Shown in pieces: positions 35,813 through 44,304 of a DNA stretch of 64,000 bases. The position numbers and the translations under genes are program-made. The stretch lies in assembly GCF_003194585.1 (NCBI RefSeq), contig NZ_QHKZ01000001.1:372001-436000 (forward strand), written 5' to 3'. This DNA comes from Nocardioides daejeonensis. GTDB lineage: Bacteria; Actinomycetota; Actinomycetes; Propionibacteriales; Nocardioidaceae. Within the stretch, counting starts at the first letter, position 1; every line of letters begins with the position of its first letter. Under the pieces are notes generated by a model, which saw only the letters and a program-made list of their open reading frames with translations, was not told the DNA's origin and did no database searches.

Positions 35813-37053
35813 GAGGTCGCCGCCAGGATGGCGATCGCGACCGCCTCGAGGGCCGTGCCGGCCGTCAGCGCGGCAGCGAGCAGGCGCGCGTGCGAGACCG
35901 CCACGCTGCCCATCGTCTCGCCGGTCCGGCCGTTGACGGCGATGTAGTGGACCATCGGCTTGTCGCCTTGCTCGTAGTAGGAGTAGAGCCACACCGGGAG
36001 ATACATGGAGACCCACCGGGTGCCGTGCACGGCGAGTCGCTCGGCCTCCCAGCGGACGCCGCGGTCGTAGCCCTTGATCGACGCCCTGACCTCGGAGCGG
36101 CCGATGGAGAGCAGTTGGTGCTCCAGCACCGGCTGCATCGCGGAGACGTCCTGGTCGCGGCGCTCGGAGGTGTAGCCGACCAGGTAGTTGGCGTTCCACT
36201 GCACCGCGTTCTCGGTGTCGAACGGCAGGATCGTGTTGATCACGTTGTTGGTGTTGACGAACGCGTTCATGTTGGCGCGCTCCGAGGAGGACTCCAGGGT
36301 CAGATCGTCGACCGTGAAGTCGACGTGACGGTCGACCCGGTAGATGTCCGCGTCGTAGACGGTCTCCTTGTTGTCACCGGTGCCGCGCGTGTAGCGGCGC
36401 GTCTGGACCTCGCCGTGTCCGTGCACGTCGGCGCTCACGTTGCCGTCGACCACCATGTAGGGCAGGTAGACGCCGACCACGTTCTCGGGCGTGAACTCCT
36501 TGAGGAAGCCCCGGTGCGCGAACATCCTCCGCTTCCCGGCGAAGGCACGCACGTGCTCCACGGCCTGGTCGCGGGTGATCTTGAAGGGCAGTACGGCGTC
36601 GGGGACGGCCCCGTTCGGCACCTGCTGGTTGACGGCGAGCACGTGGCGGCACCAGTGGCATCGGGAGGAGGTCGCCTCCGCGGTGTTGACCACGACCTCG
36701 GCCCCGCATCCCGAGCACTTCATCGTCAGCATCCCGGCGTCGGCGTCGATGTCGCCGGCACCGGAGGCGATGGTGGTGCCCTGCAGGTCGCCGATGGCGA
36801 CCTCACCGGTCACGATGGGATCGATCTGTGCTTCGGACCACTCGTGACGGCAGAAGAGGCAGATCAGCATGCCGGTCGAGACCCGGAGCTGGATCTCGGT
36901 CGAGCCACACTTCGGACAGCGGTTGACGCCGTCGGAGAGCCGCTCGTTCCCGGTCGCGATCACCGGATCGGCGACGACGTCGACGGCAGGATCGACCGGG
37001 GGCGGGCCCGCCTGCGGGGTGGCCTCGGGCGGGGGAGGTGAGGTCTCGCTCAT
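35809..37053 (-). CDS. TFIIB-type zinc-ribbon membrane-associated protein (YdjG-like)
   Basis: This 414-residue protein has two zinc ribbons near its start: NRCPKCGSTEI with LICLFCRHEW (about 44-71), and MKCSGCGAEVV with SRCHWCRHVL (about 110-140). A long mixed domain follows, with PFKITRDQAVEHVRAFAGKR, LPYMVVDGNVSADVHG and WVSMYLPVWLYSYY, and a hydrophobic C-terminal segment (LLAAALTAGTALEAVAIAILAAT) that may anchor it. This is the TFIIB-type zinc-ribbon protein that accompanies SPFH proteins, like YdjG of Bacillus subtilis, thought to act in envelope stress. It is 13 bases after the SPFH gene. Confidence 0.8.
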   Translation of the reverse strand: MSETSPPPPEATPQAGPPPVDPAVDVVADPVIATGNERLSDGVNRCPKCGSTEIQLRVSTGMLICLFCRHEWSEAQIDPIVTGEVAIGDLQGTTIASGAGDIDADAGMLTMKCSGCGAEVVVNTAEATSSRCHWCRHVLAVNQQVPNGAVPDAVLPFKITRDQAVEHVRAFAGKRRMFAHRGFLKEFTPENVVGVYLPYMVVDGNVSADVHGHGEVQTRRYTRGTGDNKETVYDADIYRVDRHVDFTVDDLTLESSSERANMNAFVNTNNVINTILPFDTENAVQWNANYLVGYTSERRDQDVSAMQPVLEHQLLSIGRSEVRASIKGYDRGVRWEAERLAVHGTRWVSMYLPVWLYSYYEQGDKPMVHYIAVNGRTGETMGSVAVSHARLLAAALTAGTALEAVAIAILAATS

Positions 37054-37066
37054 CGTCGTGTCGGGG

Positions 37067-38281
37067 CTAGAGGCCCAGCGCCTTGGCCTTCGCCGCGTCG
37101 TAGTCCTCCTGCGTGATCAACCCGGCGTCGAGCATCTGCTTCGCCTTGGTCAGCACGGCCATCGGATCGTCGGCGGCTGGCGCCGCGGGAGCGGCTGCCT
37201 CGGCCGGAGCAGCGGCGGGTGGCTGCTGGGCGGGGGTCGACTGGGCACCAACGCCGGGCACCGGCTGCTGGAGACCGCCGATGCCGGTGGTGCTGGCGGC
37301 CATGCCCATGCCCATGATTCCGCCGGGGCCTGCGTTCTGGCCGGCTGCTTCGAAGCCGGCGGCGACGGAGGCCTGAAGGTTGGAGTTGCCGCGCGCCCCG
37401 GAGAGGGCGTCTGCGCGCTGGACGTTGCGCAGCAGCTCGCGGGTCGCCTCGTCGTACTCGATGGAGATGATCGCGGTGGAGCGGATCTCCAGGCCGCGCC
37501 CGGAGCTCCACTTGTAGTTCTGCTCGACGGCGGCCGAGAGGCTCTGCGCGAATCCGACCGAGTCCTGCTGGATCTTGGTGATCCGGTTCCCCTTGGAGGG
37601 GTCGTTGGTGTACATCGAGAAGGCGGGGGCGAGCGACCCGACCACCTCGTTGAAGAGCTGGGTGGCGGCGTCGTTCTCGACATCGGTGAAGTCGAAGACC
37701 TTGCCCGGCTCCAGGTAGGTCGCCGGCACGAACGCCTTGATGAAGAGGATCGGGTCGATGATGCTCAGCGTGTAGGTGCCGCGGGTGACGGCGCCGACCT
37801 GGGCGTTCATGTAGGCGTCGTCCCAGTAGATCTCCGACTGAGTGCCGAAGCGGTTGTTGGGCAGCTCCTTCAGGCTGACGAAGTAGCCGCGCTGCTGCGT
37901 GCTGGGACGGCCGCCGAACTTGTAGCGCTCCCACGAGGTCTTGATCAGCGGGCTCACGATGCCGTTGCCGGCGAAGATCGACTGGGAGTCCTGTGCGTCG
38001 GAGTTCCACTCATAGGCACCCGCCTCGGCGGCGAAGCCGGTGATGGCGCCGTCCTGCATCAGCACCAGCCCGTAGCCCTCCGGCACCAGGATCTTGCTGC
38101 CGTTGGTGATCACACCGTCGGAGGCCTTGGTGTTGGAGCCGCGGCCTGCGTTGGTCCCGCGCGGCACCGCCGAGAACAGCGCGGCCGTGGGGGCGAGGCC
38201 CTCCGGGACCGTGTAGAAGTCCTTCCACTGGTCGGCCAGGGTGCCGCCCAGGGCTCCGATCGCCGCCTGAATGAGTCCCAT
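37067..38281 (-). CDS. SPFH-domain protein with SHOCT-like C-terminus (YdjI-like)
   Basis: The 404-residue protein has an SPFH (band 7, virion-core-like) domain from about residue 40 to 300 (ILVPEGYGLVLMQDGAITGFAAEAGAYEW, GTQSEIYWDDAYMNAQVGAVTRGTYTLSI, GLEIRSTAIISIEYDEATRELLRNVQRADAL). A Gly/Ala/Pro-rich linker with repeated QPP/APAE pieces follows, and a final helix pair (AVLTKAKQMLDAGLITQEDYDAAKAKAL) is a SHOCT-type oligomerisation motif. SPFH proteins form membrane scaffolds. GGAGGA stands five bases before ATG 38281. It heads a run of three or four genes with the zinc-ribbon and membrane proteins; the PspA-like partner known from Bacillus is not in this window. Confidence 0.85.
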   Translation of the reverse strand: MGLIQAAIGALGGTLADQWKDFYTVPEGLAPTAALFSAVPRGTNAGRGSNTKASDGVITNGSKILVPEGYGLVLMQDGAITGFAAEAGAYEWNSDAQDSQSIFAGNGIVSPLIKTSWERYKFGGRPSTQQRGYFVSLKELPNNRFGTQSEIYWDDAYMNAQVGAVTRGTYTLSIIDPILFIKAFVPATYLEPGKVFDFTDVENDAATQLFNEVVGSLAPAFSMYTNDPSKGNRITKIQQDSVGFAQSLSAAVEQNYKWSSGRGLEIRSTAIISIEYDEATRELLRNVQRADALSGARGNSNLQASVAAGFEAAGQNAGPGGIMGMGMAASTTGIGGLQQPVPGVGAQSTPAQQPPAAAPAEAAAPAAPAADDPMAVLTKAKQMLDAGLITQEDYDAAKAKALGL

Positions 38282-38454
38282 CGAGTCCTCCGCTTCGCGC
38301 CTGAACAAGTTCGCGGGCCAGCCTAGCGGCGGAGACCGAAGGAGGCTGGGAAACCCGACAGAGCGCGCGAATTCCTCAAGAAGTCGCCGCAGCCCCGAGG
38401 GCTGCGCGCGTTCGGCGTGGCCGCAGGGTTCACCTCGTCGAAACATGGATGCGG

Positions 38455-38460
38455 CATAGT
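38455..38460 (+). promoter_or_regulatory. -10 box of a leaderless promoter (glnA2)
   Basis: CATAGT, one base from TANNNT, lies six bases before ATG 38467. It supports this start over the longer open frame upstream. Confidence 0.45.
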
Positions 38461-38466
38461 GGGGGC

Positions 38467-39804
38467 ATGGGTAAGCAGGAGGACTTCGTACTGCGTGCGC
38501 TCGAGGAGCGCGACGTCCGGTTCGTGCGGCTGTGGTTCACCGACGTCCAGGGCTTCTTGAAGTCGGTGGCGGTGGCGCCGGCCGAGCTGGAGGGAGCGTT
38601 CTCGGAGGGGATCGGCTTCGACGGCTCCGCCATCGAGGGCTTCGCCCGGGTCTACGAGTCCGACATGTTGGCGATGCCCGACCCGACGACGTTCCAGATC
38701 CTTCCGTGGCGGGGTGAGGGGCCGTCGACCGCCCGCATGTTCTGCGACATCGTGATGCCCGACGGCAGCCCTTCGTACGCCGACCCTCGCTACGTCCTCA
38801 AGCGCACCCTGAGCGCAGCGGCGGAGAAGGGCTTCACCTTCTACACCCATCCCGAGATCGAGTTCTACCTCTTCAAGGACACGCCGAACTCCACGGCCGA
38901 GCCGGTGCCGGTCGACCGCAGCGGATACTTCGACCACACCGCCCAGTCCTACGGCTCCGACTTCCGCCGTGAAGCGATCACCATGCTCGAGGCGATGGGG
39001 ATCTCGGTCGAGTTCAGCCACCACGAGGGCGGCCCCGGCCAGCAGGAGATCGACCTGCGCTACGCCGACGCGCTGAGCACCGCCGACAACATCATGACCT
39101 TCCGGACCGTGGTGCGGGAGGTGGCCCTGAGCCAGGGCATCTGGGCGACCTTCATGCCCAAGCCGTTCACCGAGCACCCAGGCTCGGGTATGCACACCCA
39201 CGTCTCCCTCTTCGAAGGCGATCGGAACGCCTTCTTCGAGGCGGGGGCCGAGTACCAGCTCTCCCAGACCGGGCGGCAGTTCATCGCCGGGGTCCTCACC
39301 CACGCCAGCGAGATCACCGCTCTCACCAACCAGTGGGTGAACTCCTACAAGCGTCTGCTGGGCGGCGGCGAGGCACCGTCGTACATCTGCTGGGGTCACA
39401 ACAACCGCTCCGCCATGGTGCGGGTGCCGATGTACAAGCCCAACAAGGGCCAGTCGACCCGGATCGAGCTGCGCACCATCGACCCTGCCTGCAACCCCTA
39501 TCTGGCGTTCGCGGCGATCCTCGGTGCCGGCATGAAGGGCATCGAGGAGGGCTATGAGCTGCCCCGCGAGGCCGAGGACGACGTGTGGTCGCTCAACGAG
39601 CGAGAGCGGCAGAGCCTCGGTATCGAGCCGCTGCCGAAGACGCTCTACGAGGCGATCCGGGTCGCGGAGAGCTCCGAGCTGCTTCCCGAGGTGCTCGGTG
39701 AGCACGTCTACGAGTACTTCCTGCGCAACAAGCGAGCCGAGTGGGACGAGTACCGGGTCCAGGTCTCGGCGTTCGAACGGTCCCGGATGCTGCCGGTGTT
39801 GTGA
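38467..39804 (+). CDS. glnA2: glutamine synthetase, GlnA2-like type I
   Basis: This 445-residue enzyme of the GS-I family should join ammonia to glutamate at the expense of ATP. Signatures are GIGFDGSAIEGF near 50, the metal ligands in THPEIEFYL and EGGPGQQEIDLR, the ammonium/glutamate site PGSGMHTHVSL and the ATP site CWGHNNRSAMVRVPMY. The segment where GS-I-beta enzymes carry the adenylylated Tyr (NLY in KNLYDLPPE) is replaced by PREAEDDVWSL, so it should not be controlled by adenylylation. M. tuberculosis GlnA2 (446 residues) is the nearest model. The gene overlaps glnE by four bases (GTGA), the order of Rv2222c-Rv2221c. Confidence 0.92.
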   Translation: MGKQEDFVLRALEERDVRFVRLWFTDVQGFLKSVAVAPAELEGAFSEGIGFDGSAIEGFARVYESDMLAMPDPTTFQILPWRGEGPSTARMFCDIVMPDGSPSYADPRYVLKRTLSAAAEKGFTFYTHPEIEFYLFKDTPNSTAEPVPVDRSGYFDHTAQSYGSDFRREAITMLEAMGISVEFSHHEGGPGQQEIDLRYADALSTADNIMTFRTVVREVALSQGIWATFMPKPFTEHPGSGMHTHVSLFEGDRNAFFEAGAEYQLSQTGRQFIAGVLTHASEITALTNQWVNSYKRLLGGGEAPSYICWGHNNRSAMVRVPMYKPNKGQSTRIELRTIDPACNPYLAFAAILGAGMKGIEEGYELPREAEDDVWSLNERERQSLGIEPLPKTLYEAIRVAESSELLPEVLGEHVYEYFLRNKRAEWDEYRVQVSAFERSRMLPVL

Positions 39805-42785
39805 GCCCGGTGCCGCGGCCCGCTGGACGGGCGACCCTGCTACGGCTGGGCTTCCAGGAGCTGGACGACGCCCGGGACCGGCTCGCCCTCCTCGGCGAGG
39901 CAGCCGTCGAGCTGCAGGAGCCGTTGGCGGAGACGCCGGATCCCGATCTCGCGCTACGGGGGCTGGTCGACCTGCTCGAGGCGGTCGACGACCCCGAGAC
40001 GCTGCGCACCAGGATCGTGGAGGACCGGCAGACCGCACGTCGGCTGCTGCAGGTGCTCGGCGGCAGCCGGGCCCTGAGCGAGCATCTGCTGCGGCATCCC
40101 GAGCAGTGGCGCGAGCTCGACGACGACACGTTGGCGAGCACGCGTGCGCCGGCGTACTTCATGCGTGAGTGCCTGGTCCGCGCGGTCGGCGCGGATCCAC
40201 AGGCCAGGGAGCCCATCGCAAGCATCCCGGATACGGCGGCCGTGGACGCCCTGCGCGTCGAGTACCGCAGGCTGCTCCTGCGCCTGGTCGCTCGCGATCT
40301 GGCGCACGCCGTCGGTGTGGACGACGTCGCGGCGGAGCTCTCCGATCTCGCGGCCGGCACCCTTGAGGCAGCGCTGGCGGTGGCGCGGGCGCGGGTGGGT
40401 GAGGAGACCGCCGGCTCCGCCCGTCTGGCGGTGATCGCGATGGGCAAGTGCGGCGGCCACGAGCTCAACTACGTCAGCGACGTCGATGTGGTCTTCGTCT
40501 TCGAGCCAGCAGAGGGCACCGACGAGACGCGAGCCCTGCGCGCCGCCACCCAGCTGGCGGCCAACCTGATGCAGGTCTGCTCGGAGCACACCGCGGCAGG
40601 CACGATCTGGCCCGTCGACGCGGCGCTCCGTCCCGAGGGCAAGGCGGGACCGCTGGTGCGTACCCTCGCCTCCCACGAGGGCTACTACGAGCGGTGGGCC
40701 AAGACCTGGGAGTTCCAGGCGTTGCTGAAGGCGCGTCCCGTGGCCGGCGATCGAGCGCTCGGCGCCGAGTATGTGGCGATGGTGGCCCCCTTCGTCTGGG
40801 CGGCTGCGTCGCGCGACGGCTTCGTCGCGGATGTGCAGGCGATGCGTCGCCGGGTGCTGGAGCACCTGCCGGCAGCGGAGGCGTCCCGGCAGCTGAAGCT
40901 CGGCTCCGGCGGGCTGCGCGACGTCGAGTTCGCGGTGCAGCTGCTGCAGCTCGTGCACGGCCGCACCGACGCGGAGGTCCGGGCGCCGACCACACTCAGT
41001 GCGCTGCACGACCTGACGCAGGCCGGATACGTCGGTCGCGACGACGGTCGCACCCTGCACGACGCCTATTGCTTCCTGCGCTCGCTGGAGCATCGGATCC
41101 AGCTCTTCGATCTGCGCCGGACCCACGTCGTCCCCGACGACGACGCGTCGCTGCGCCGCCTGGGTCGGTCGCTGGGTCACCTGAAGGACCCGATCGCCGG
41201 CCTGGAGAAGCAGTGGCGGCACCATCGCCGGGAGGTCCGCCGGCTGCACGAGAAGCTCTTCTACCGGCCGCTGCTCTCGGCCGTGGCCCGGATCCCCGGC
41301 CCGGAGGCGCGGCTCTCTCCGGAGCGCGCGACCGACTGGCTGGCCGCCCTCGGGTACGCCGACCCGGCAGCAGCGCTGCGTCACCTGGAGGCGATGACCG
41401 CGGGTGTCTCCCGGACGGCGGCGATCCAGCGTTCGCTGCTGCCGGTGATGCTGGAATGGTTCGCCGATGCGCCCGATCCCGACGCCGGTCTCTGGGGCTT
41501 CCGCCGGATCAGCGAGAGCCTGGGCCGCACGCACTGGTACCTGAGGCTGCTGCGCGACGAGGGTGAGGTGGCGGAGCGGCTGGCCCGGGTACTGGCCACC
41601 TCCCGCTACGCGACCGACCTTCTCGAGCGTGAGCCGAACGGCGTCCGGCTGCTGGCCGACGACCTGACCCCATGGGGCGGCACGACGTTGGCCGCTGAGA
41701 TGCGAGCCTCCGCCGGGCGCCAGCCGTGCATCGACGACGCCGCCCGGGCGATCCGCGCCGTACGCCGCCGGGAGCTGTTGCGCATCGCCACCGGCGAACT
41801 GGTCGGCGCCACCGACGTGCTCCGCGTGGGTCGGGGCCTGACCGCGCTCACCGACGCCACCTTGGGGGCGACGCTGGAGCTCGCGGAGCGGGCGATCCGG
41901 GAGATCCGCGGCCTCGACGAGGCGCCGACCCGGCTGGCGATCATCGCGATGGGTCGGTACGGGGGCCTCGAGCTCTCCTACGGCAGCGACGCCGACGTGA
42001 TGTTCGTGCACGACCCCGTGCCTGGAGCCGACCCGCAGGCCGCTGCCCAGTACGCCCAGGCCGTGGCCAACGAGCTGCGCCGGATGCTGGCGATGCCGGC
42101 GACCGATCCGCCGCTCGAGGTGGACGCCGACCTGCGCCCGGAGGGCAAGCAGGGGCCGCTGGTGCGCACCCTCGACTCGTACGCCGCCTACTACGCGCGC
42201 TGGTCGGCGGTCTGGGAGTTCCAGGCACTGCTGCGTGCCTACCCGGCCGTCGGCGACCCGGAGTTGTTGACTCGCTTCATGGCGATGGTCGACCCGCTGC
42301 GGTTCCCGGCGGGCGGGATCTCCGAGGACGACATCCGCGAGGTGCGCCGGATCAAGGCCCGGGTCGACGACGAGAGGCTGCCGCGGGGCGCCGATCCGCA
42401 CACCCATCTGAAGCTGGGACGGGGCGGGTTGGCCGACATCGAGTGGACGGTGCAGCTGCTGCAGATGCGGCATGCCGGGCAGGTGCCGGGCCTGCGGACG
42501 CCTCGGACGCTCAAGGCGCTGGCTGCTGCGGGCGAGGCGGGGCTGCTCGCGGACGAGGACCGCGAGGCTCTCACGCTGGCCTGGAGGACGGTCAGCGCTA
42601 CCCGTAACGCGATCACGCTGGTCCGCGGCAAGCCCTCCGACAACCTGCCGCACACCGCCCGGGAGCGAGCGGGCGTGGCGGCGGTGCTCGGCTATGCGCC
42701 GGGGGAGAGTGACGAGATGGTCAACGACTACCTGCGGGTGACCCGGCTGGCCCGGGGAGTTGTGGAGCGGGTCTTCTGGGGATGA
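39801..42785 (+). CDS. glnE: glutamine synthetase adenylyltransferase/deadenylase
   Basis: This 994-residue protein adds and removes AMP on the main glutamine synthetase to tune nitrogen assimilation; the length equals that of M. tuberculosis GlnE. It has two nucleotidyltransferase domains: GKCGGHELNYVSDVDVVFVFE near 213 in the deadenylase half and GRYGGLELSYGSDADVMFVHD near 715 in the adenylase half, each with the GSxAxxS-like SDxD metal site. Helical bundles (GlnD-type) follow each one, with LKLGSGGLRDVEFAVQLLQL and LKLGRGGLADIEWTVQLLQM. GTG 39801 overlaps the glnA2 stop. Its usual target GlnA1 is not in this window. A hairpin and SatD operators follow directly. Confidence 0.95.
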   Translation: MSPVPRPAGRATLLRLGFQELDDARDRLALLGEAAVELQEPLAETPDPDLALRGLVDLLEAVDDPETLRTRIVEDRQTARRLLQVLGGSRALSEHLLRHPEQWRELDDDTLASTRAPAYFMRECLVRAVGADPQAREPIASIPDTAAVDALRVEYRRLLLRLVARDLAHAVGVDDVAAELSDLAAGTLEAALAVARARVGEETAGSARLAVIAMGKCGGHELNYVSDVDVVFVFEPAEGTDETRALRAATQLAANLMQVCSEHTAAGTIWPVDAALRPEGKAGPLVRTLASHEGYYERWAKTWEFQALLKARPVAGDRALGAEYVAMVAPFVWAAASRDGFVADVQAMRRRVLEHLPAAEASRQLKLGSGGLRDVEFAVQLLQLVHGRTDAEVRAPTTLSALHDLTQAGYVGRDDGRTLHDAYCFLRSLEHRIQLFDLRRTHVVPDDDASLRRLGRSLGHLKDPIAGLEKQWRHHRREVRRLHEKLFYRPLLSAVARIPGPEARLSPERATDWLAALGYADPAAALRHLEAMTAGVSRTAAIQRSLLPVMLEWFADAPDPDAGLWGFRRISESLGRTHWYLRLLRDEGEVAERLARVLATSRYATDLLEREPNGVRLLADDLTPWGGTTLAAEMRASAGRQPCIDDAARAIRAVRRRELLRIATGELVGATDVLRVGRGLTALTDATLGATLELAERAIREIRGLDEAPTRLAIIAMGRYGGLELSYGSDADVMFVHDPVPGADPQAAAQYAQAVANELRRMLAMPATDPPLEVDADLRPEGKQGPLVRTLDSYAAYYARWSAVWEFQALLRAYPAVGDPELLTRFMAMVDPLRFPAGGISEDDIREVRRIKARVDDERLPRGADPHTHLKLGRGGLADIEWTVQLLQMRHAGQVPGLRTPRTLKALAAAGEAGLLADEDREALTLAWRTVSATRNAITLVRGKPSDNLPHTARERAGVAAVLGYAPGESDEMVNDYLRVTRLARGVVERVFWG

Positions 42786-42828
42786 AGCATTTGGCTTCAC
42801 TTTTTTAGAAGTGAAGATATATCCTTCA
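42783..42828 (+). promoter_or_regulatory. twin operators TGAAG-N7-CTTCA before satD
   Basis: Two 17-bp palindromes of the form TGAAG-N7-CTTCA lie at 42783-42799 and 42812-42828, with centres 29 bp apart, about three helical turns. The region is AT-rich against its surroundings and contains TATATC as a -10-like sequence. The first palindrome, followed by CTTTTTT, could also fold as a small terminator of glnE. SatD-type proteins carry a helix-turn-helix, so autoregulation is likely. Confidence 0.6.
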
Positions 42829-42849
42829 TTTTGAACGGAGGTGAGCGAC

Positions 42850-43482
42850 ATGCTTCTGGCGACGTTGATCGGCGACGTGGTCGCCTCTCGTGAGGTGGGG
42901 GATCGCCGGGCGCTCCATCGCGCCCTGGTCGACGCGCTTGGCGAGGTCAACGAGAAGTTCGCCCCGGCTCACCCGCTCCGGATCACGGTGGGCGACGAGT
43001 ACCAGGGGGCTTTCGTCCGCATCGGCGATGCCGTACGAGCGAGCCTGGCTCTCCGGGTCCGGCTGGCCACCGTCGACGTTCGGCACGGGCTGGGGTGGGG
43101 CGAGGTCGCCACCTTGCAGGACGCTCCCCGGGTGGAGGACGGTCCGGGCTGGTGGGCCGCCCGGGCCGCCATCGAGGCGGTCCACGCCGATGCCGAGAAG
43201 CCGGCGACCCGCTGGCGGCGTACCGCGTTCCGCACGCAGGAGCCGGGGGCGGCCATGCTCACCCCCGCCCTCGAGGCTGCCCTGGTGCTGCGCGACCACG
43301 CGGTGCAGAGCCTCGACGAGAGGTCGGTGTCGGTGCTGTCGGGCATGCTCGCAGGTAGGACGCAGCGGGAGATCGCCGAAGCGCTGCAGATCACGGCATC
43401 GGCGGTCTCGCAACGCATCCGCTCGGACGGGCTGACGGCGATCGTGGCAGCCGACCGGGCCTGGCAGGAGGAGAGCGCGTGA
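42850..43482 (+). CDS. SatD-family protein with C-terminal helix-turn-helix
   Basis: The 210-residue protein has the SatD domain in its first 150 residues: MLLATLIGDVVASREVGDR, APAHPLRITVGDEYQGAF and VDVRHGLGWGEVATL. The C-terminal part holds a helix-turn-helix (MLAGRTQREIAEALQITASAVSQRIRSDGL), which fits a DNA-binding autoregulator. SatD proteins are found with the membrane protein encoded next; their role is not settled, and names of the kind (stress-associated in Streptococcus) come from acid-stress work. ATG 42850 is chosen, with GGAGG eight bases upstream, rather than GTG 42841. Twin operator palindromes precede the gene. Confidence 0.85.
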   Translation: MLLATLIGDVVASREVGDRRALHRALVDALGEVNEKFAPAHPLRITVGDEYQGAFVRIGDAVRASLALRVRLATVDVRHGLGWGEVATLQDAPRVEDGPGWWAARAAIEAVHADAEKPATRWRRTAFRTQEPGAAMLTPALEAALVLRDHAVQSLDERSVSVLSGMLAGRTQREIAEALQITASAVSQRIRSDGLTAIVAADRAWQEESA

Positions 43483-43495
43483 GCGAGGAGATGGC

Positions 43496-44224
43496 GTGAG
43501 CTGGCTGGCGGTCTGGCTGATCGGCACGGCGTGTGCCGATCTCGCCCATTCGGTGCGGCCGGTCCGGCTGCTGCCGGGGTTCGTCGGGGCCGCGGCCACG
43601 CTGGCCACCGGACTGTTGGCCGGACTGACCGGCGGTGTCGACGTGGCGGTCCTGCTCGGCTTGGCTGTGCTTGTCGTGCTGTGGGACGCCGCGGTGCGCT
43701 ACGGCTTCGGCACCGGGCGGGTGGCGTGGCCACTGCTGCTGTGGGGCGGTGTCTTCGTCGGGCTGCTCCTGGCGGCGGGCGCCGCCTCGCCGGTGGGTGG
43801 GGTCGTGGACTCCTGGCGAGAGGCGACGCCTTTCGCCGCCGCTGGGAGTGACTCCGACCGGCTGCTGCTGATGCTGGCGGTGCTGTCGGCACAGCTGTCC
43901 ACCGGCAACGTCGTGGTCCGACTCGTGCTGACCGGCACCGGCACGGTCAATCCGGCCAAGGGGCTCGACGCGGGCCGCACCTTGAAGGGCGGTCGCCTGC
44001 TCGGCCCGATGGAGCGACTGCTGATCGTCGGCCTCGGCCTGGCAGGGGAGGTCGCCGCAGCGGGACTGGTGATCGCTGCCAAGGGCCTGCTGCGCTGGCC
44101 GGAGATCCAGTCGCGGCGGAGTGAGAGGGAAGGCCCGGGCGTCGACGAGCTGACCGAGTACTTCCTGCTGGGTTCCTTCGTCAGCTGGCTGTGGGCGCTG
44201 GGAGGCCTGGTGCTGATCGCCTGA
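43496..44224 (+). CDS. DUF3307-type membrane protein, partner of SatD
   Basis: This 242-residue protein has six or seven hydrophobic segments. Its C-terminal half has the DUF3307 pattern GRTLKGGRLLGPMERLLIVGLGLAGEVAAAGLVIAAKGLLRWPEI, and then a motif (TEYFLLGSFVSWLWAL) typical of the family. The paired SatD gene is 13 bases upstream; the two-gene unit satD-DUF3307 is widespread, which suggests a joint role at the membrane. GTG 43496 has GAGGAG before it. What it carries or senses is unknown. Confidence 0.8.
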   Translation: MSWLAVWLIGTACADLAHSVRPVRLLPGFVGAAATLATGLLAGLTGGVDVAVLLGLAVLVVLWDAAVRYGFGTGRVAWPLLLWGGVFVGLLLAAGAASPVGGVVDSWREATPFAAAGSDSDRLLLMLAVLSAQLSTGNVVVRLVLTGTGTVNPAKGLDAGRTLKGGRLLGPMERLLIVGLGLAGEVAAAGLVIAAKGLLRWPEIQSRRSEREGPGVDELTEYFLLGSFVSWLWALGGLVLIA

Positions 44225-44304
44225 GCCGGTGTTCACCCGCGTGTCGGCTGCCAGTTGCCGTGGGGAACGGAATCGTTGGGACAGGGCGGCCAGCATCCCG
44301 GCTC

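Noticed and set aside
39954-42950. 998-codon open frame on the minus strand opposite glnE
   Set aside because: It is the shadow of glnE in high-GC DNA; the translation has no domain and is rich in Arg, Gln, His and Pro.
44225-44304. Possible riboswitch or metal-sensor operator before the NicO gene
   Set aside because: The 80-base leader has no B12-box, NiCo-type four-way pattern or clear inverted repeat that I could recognise.
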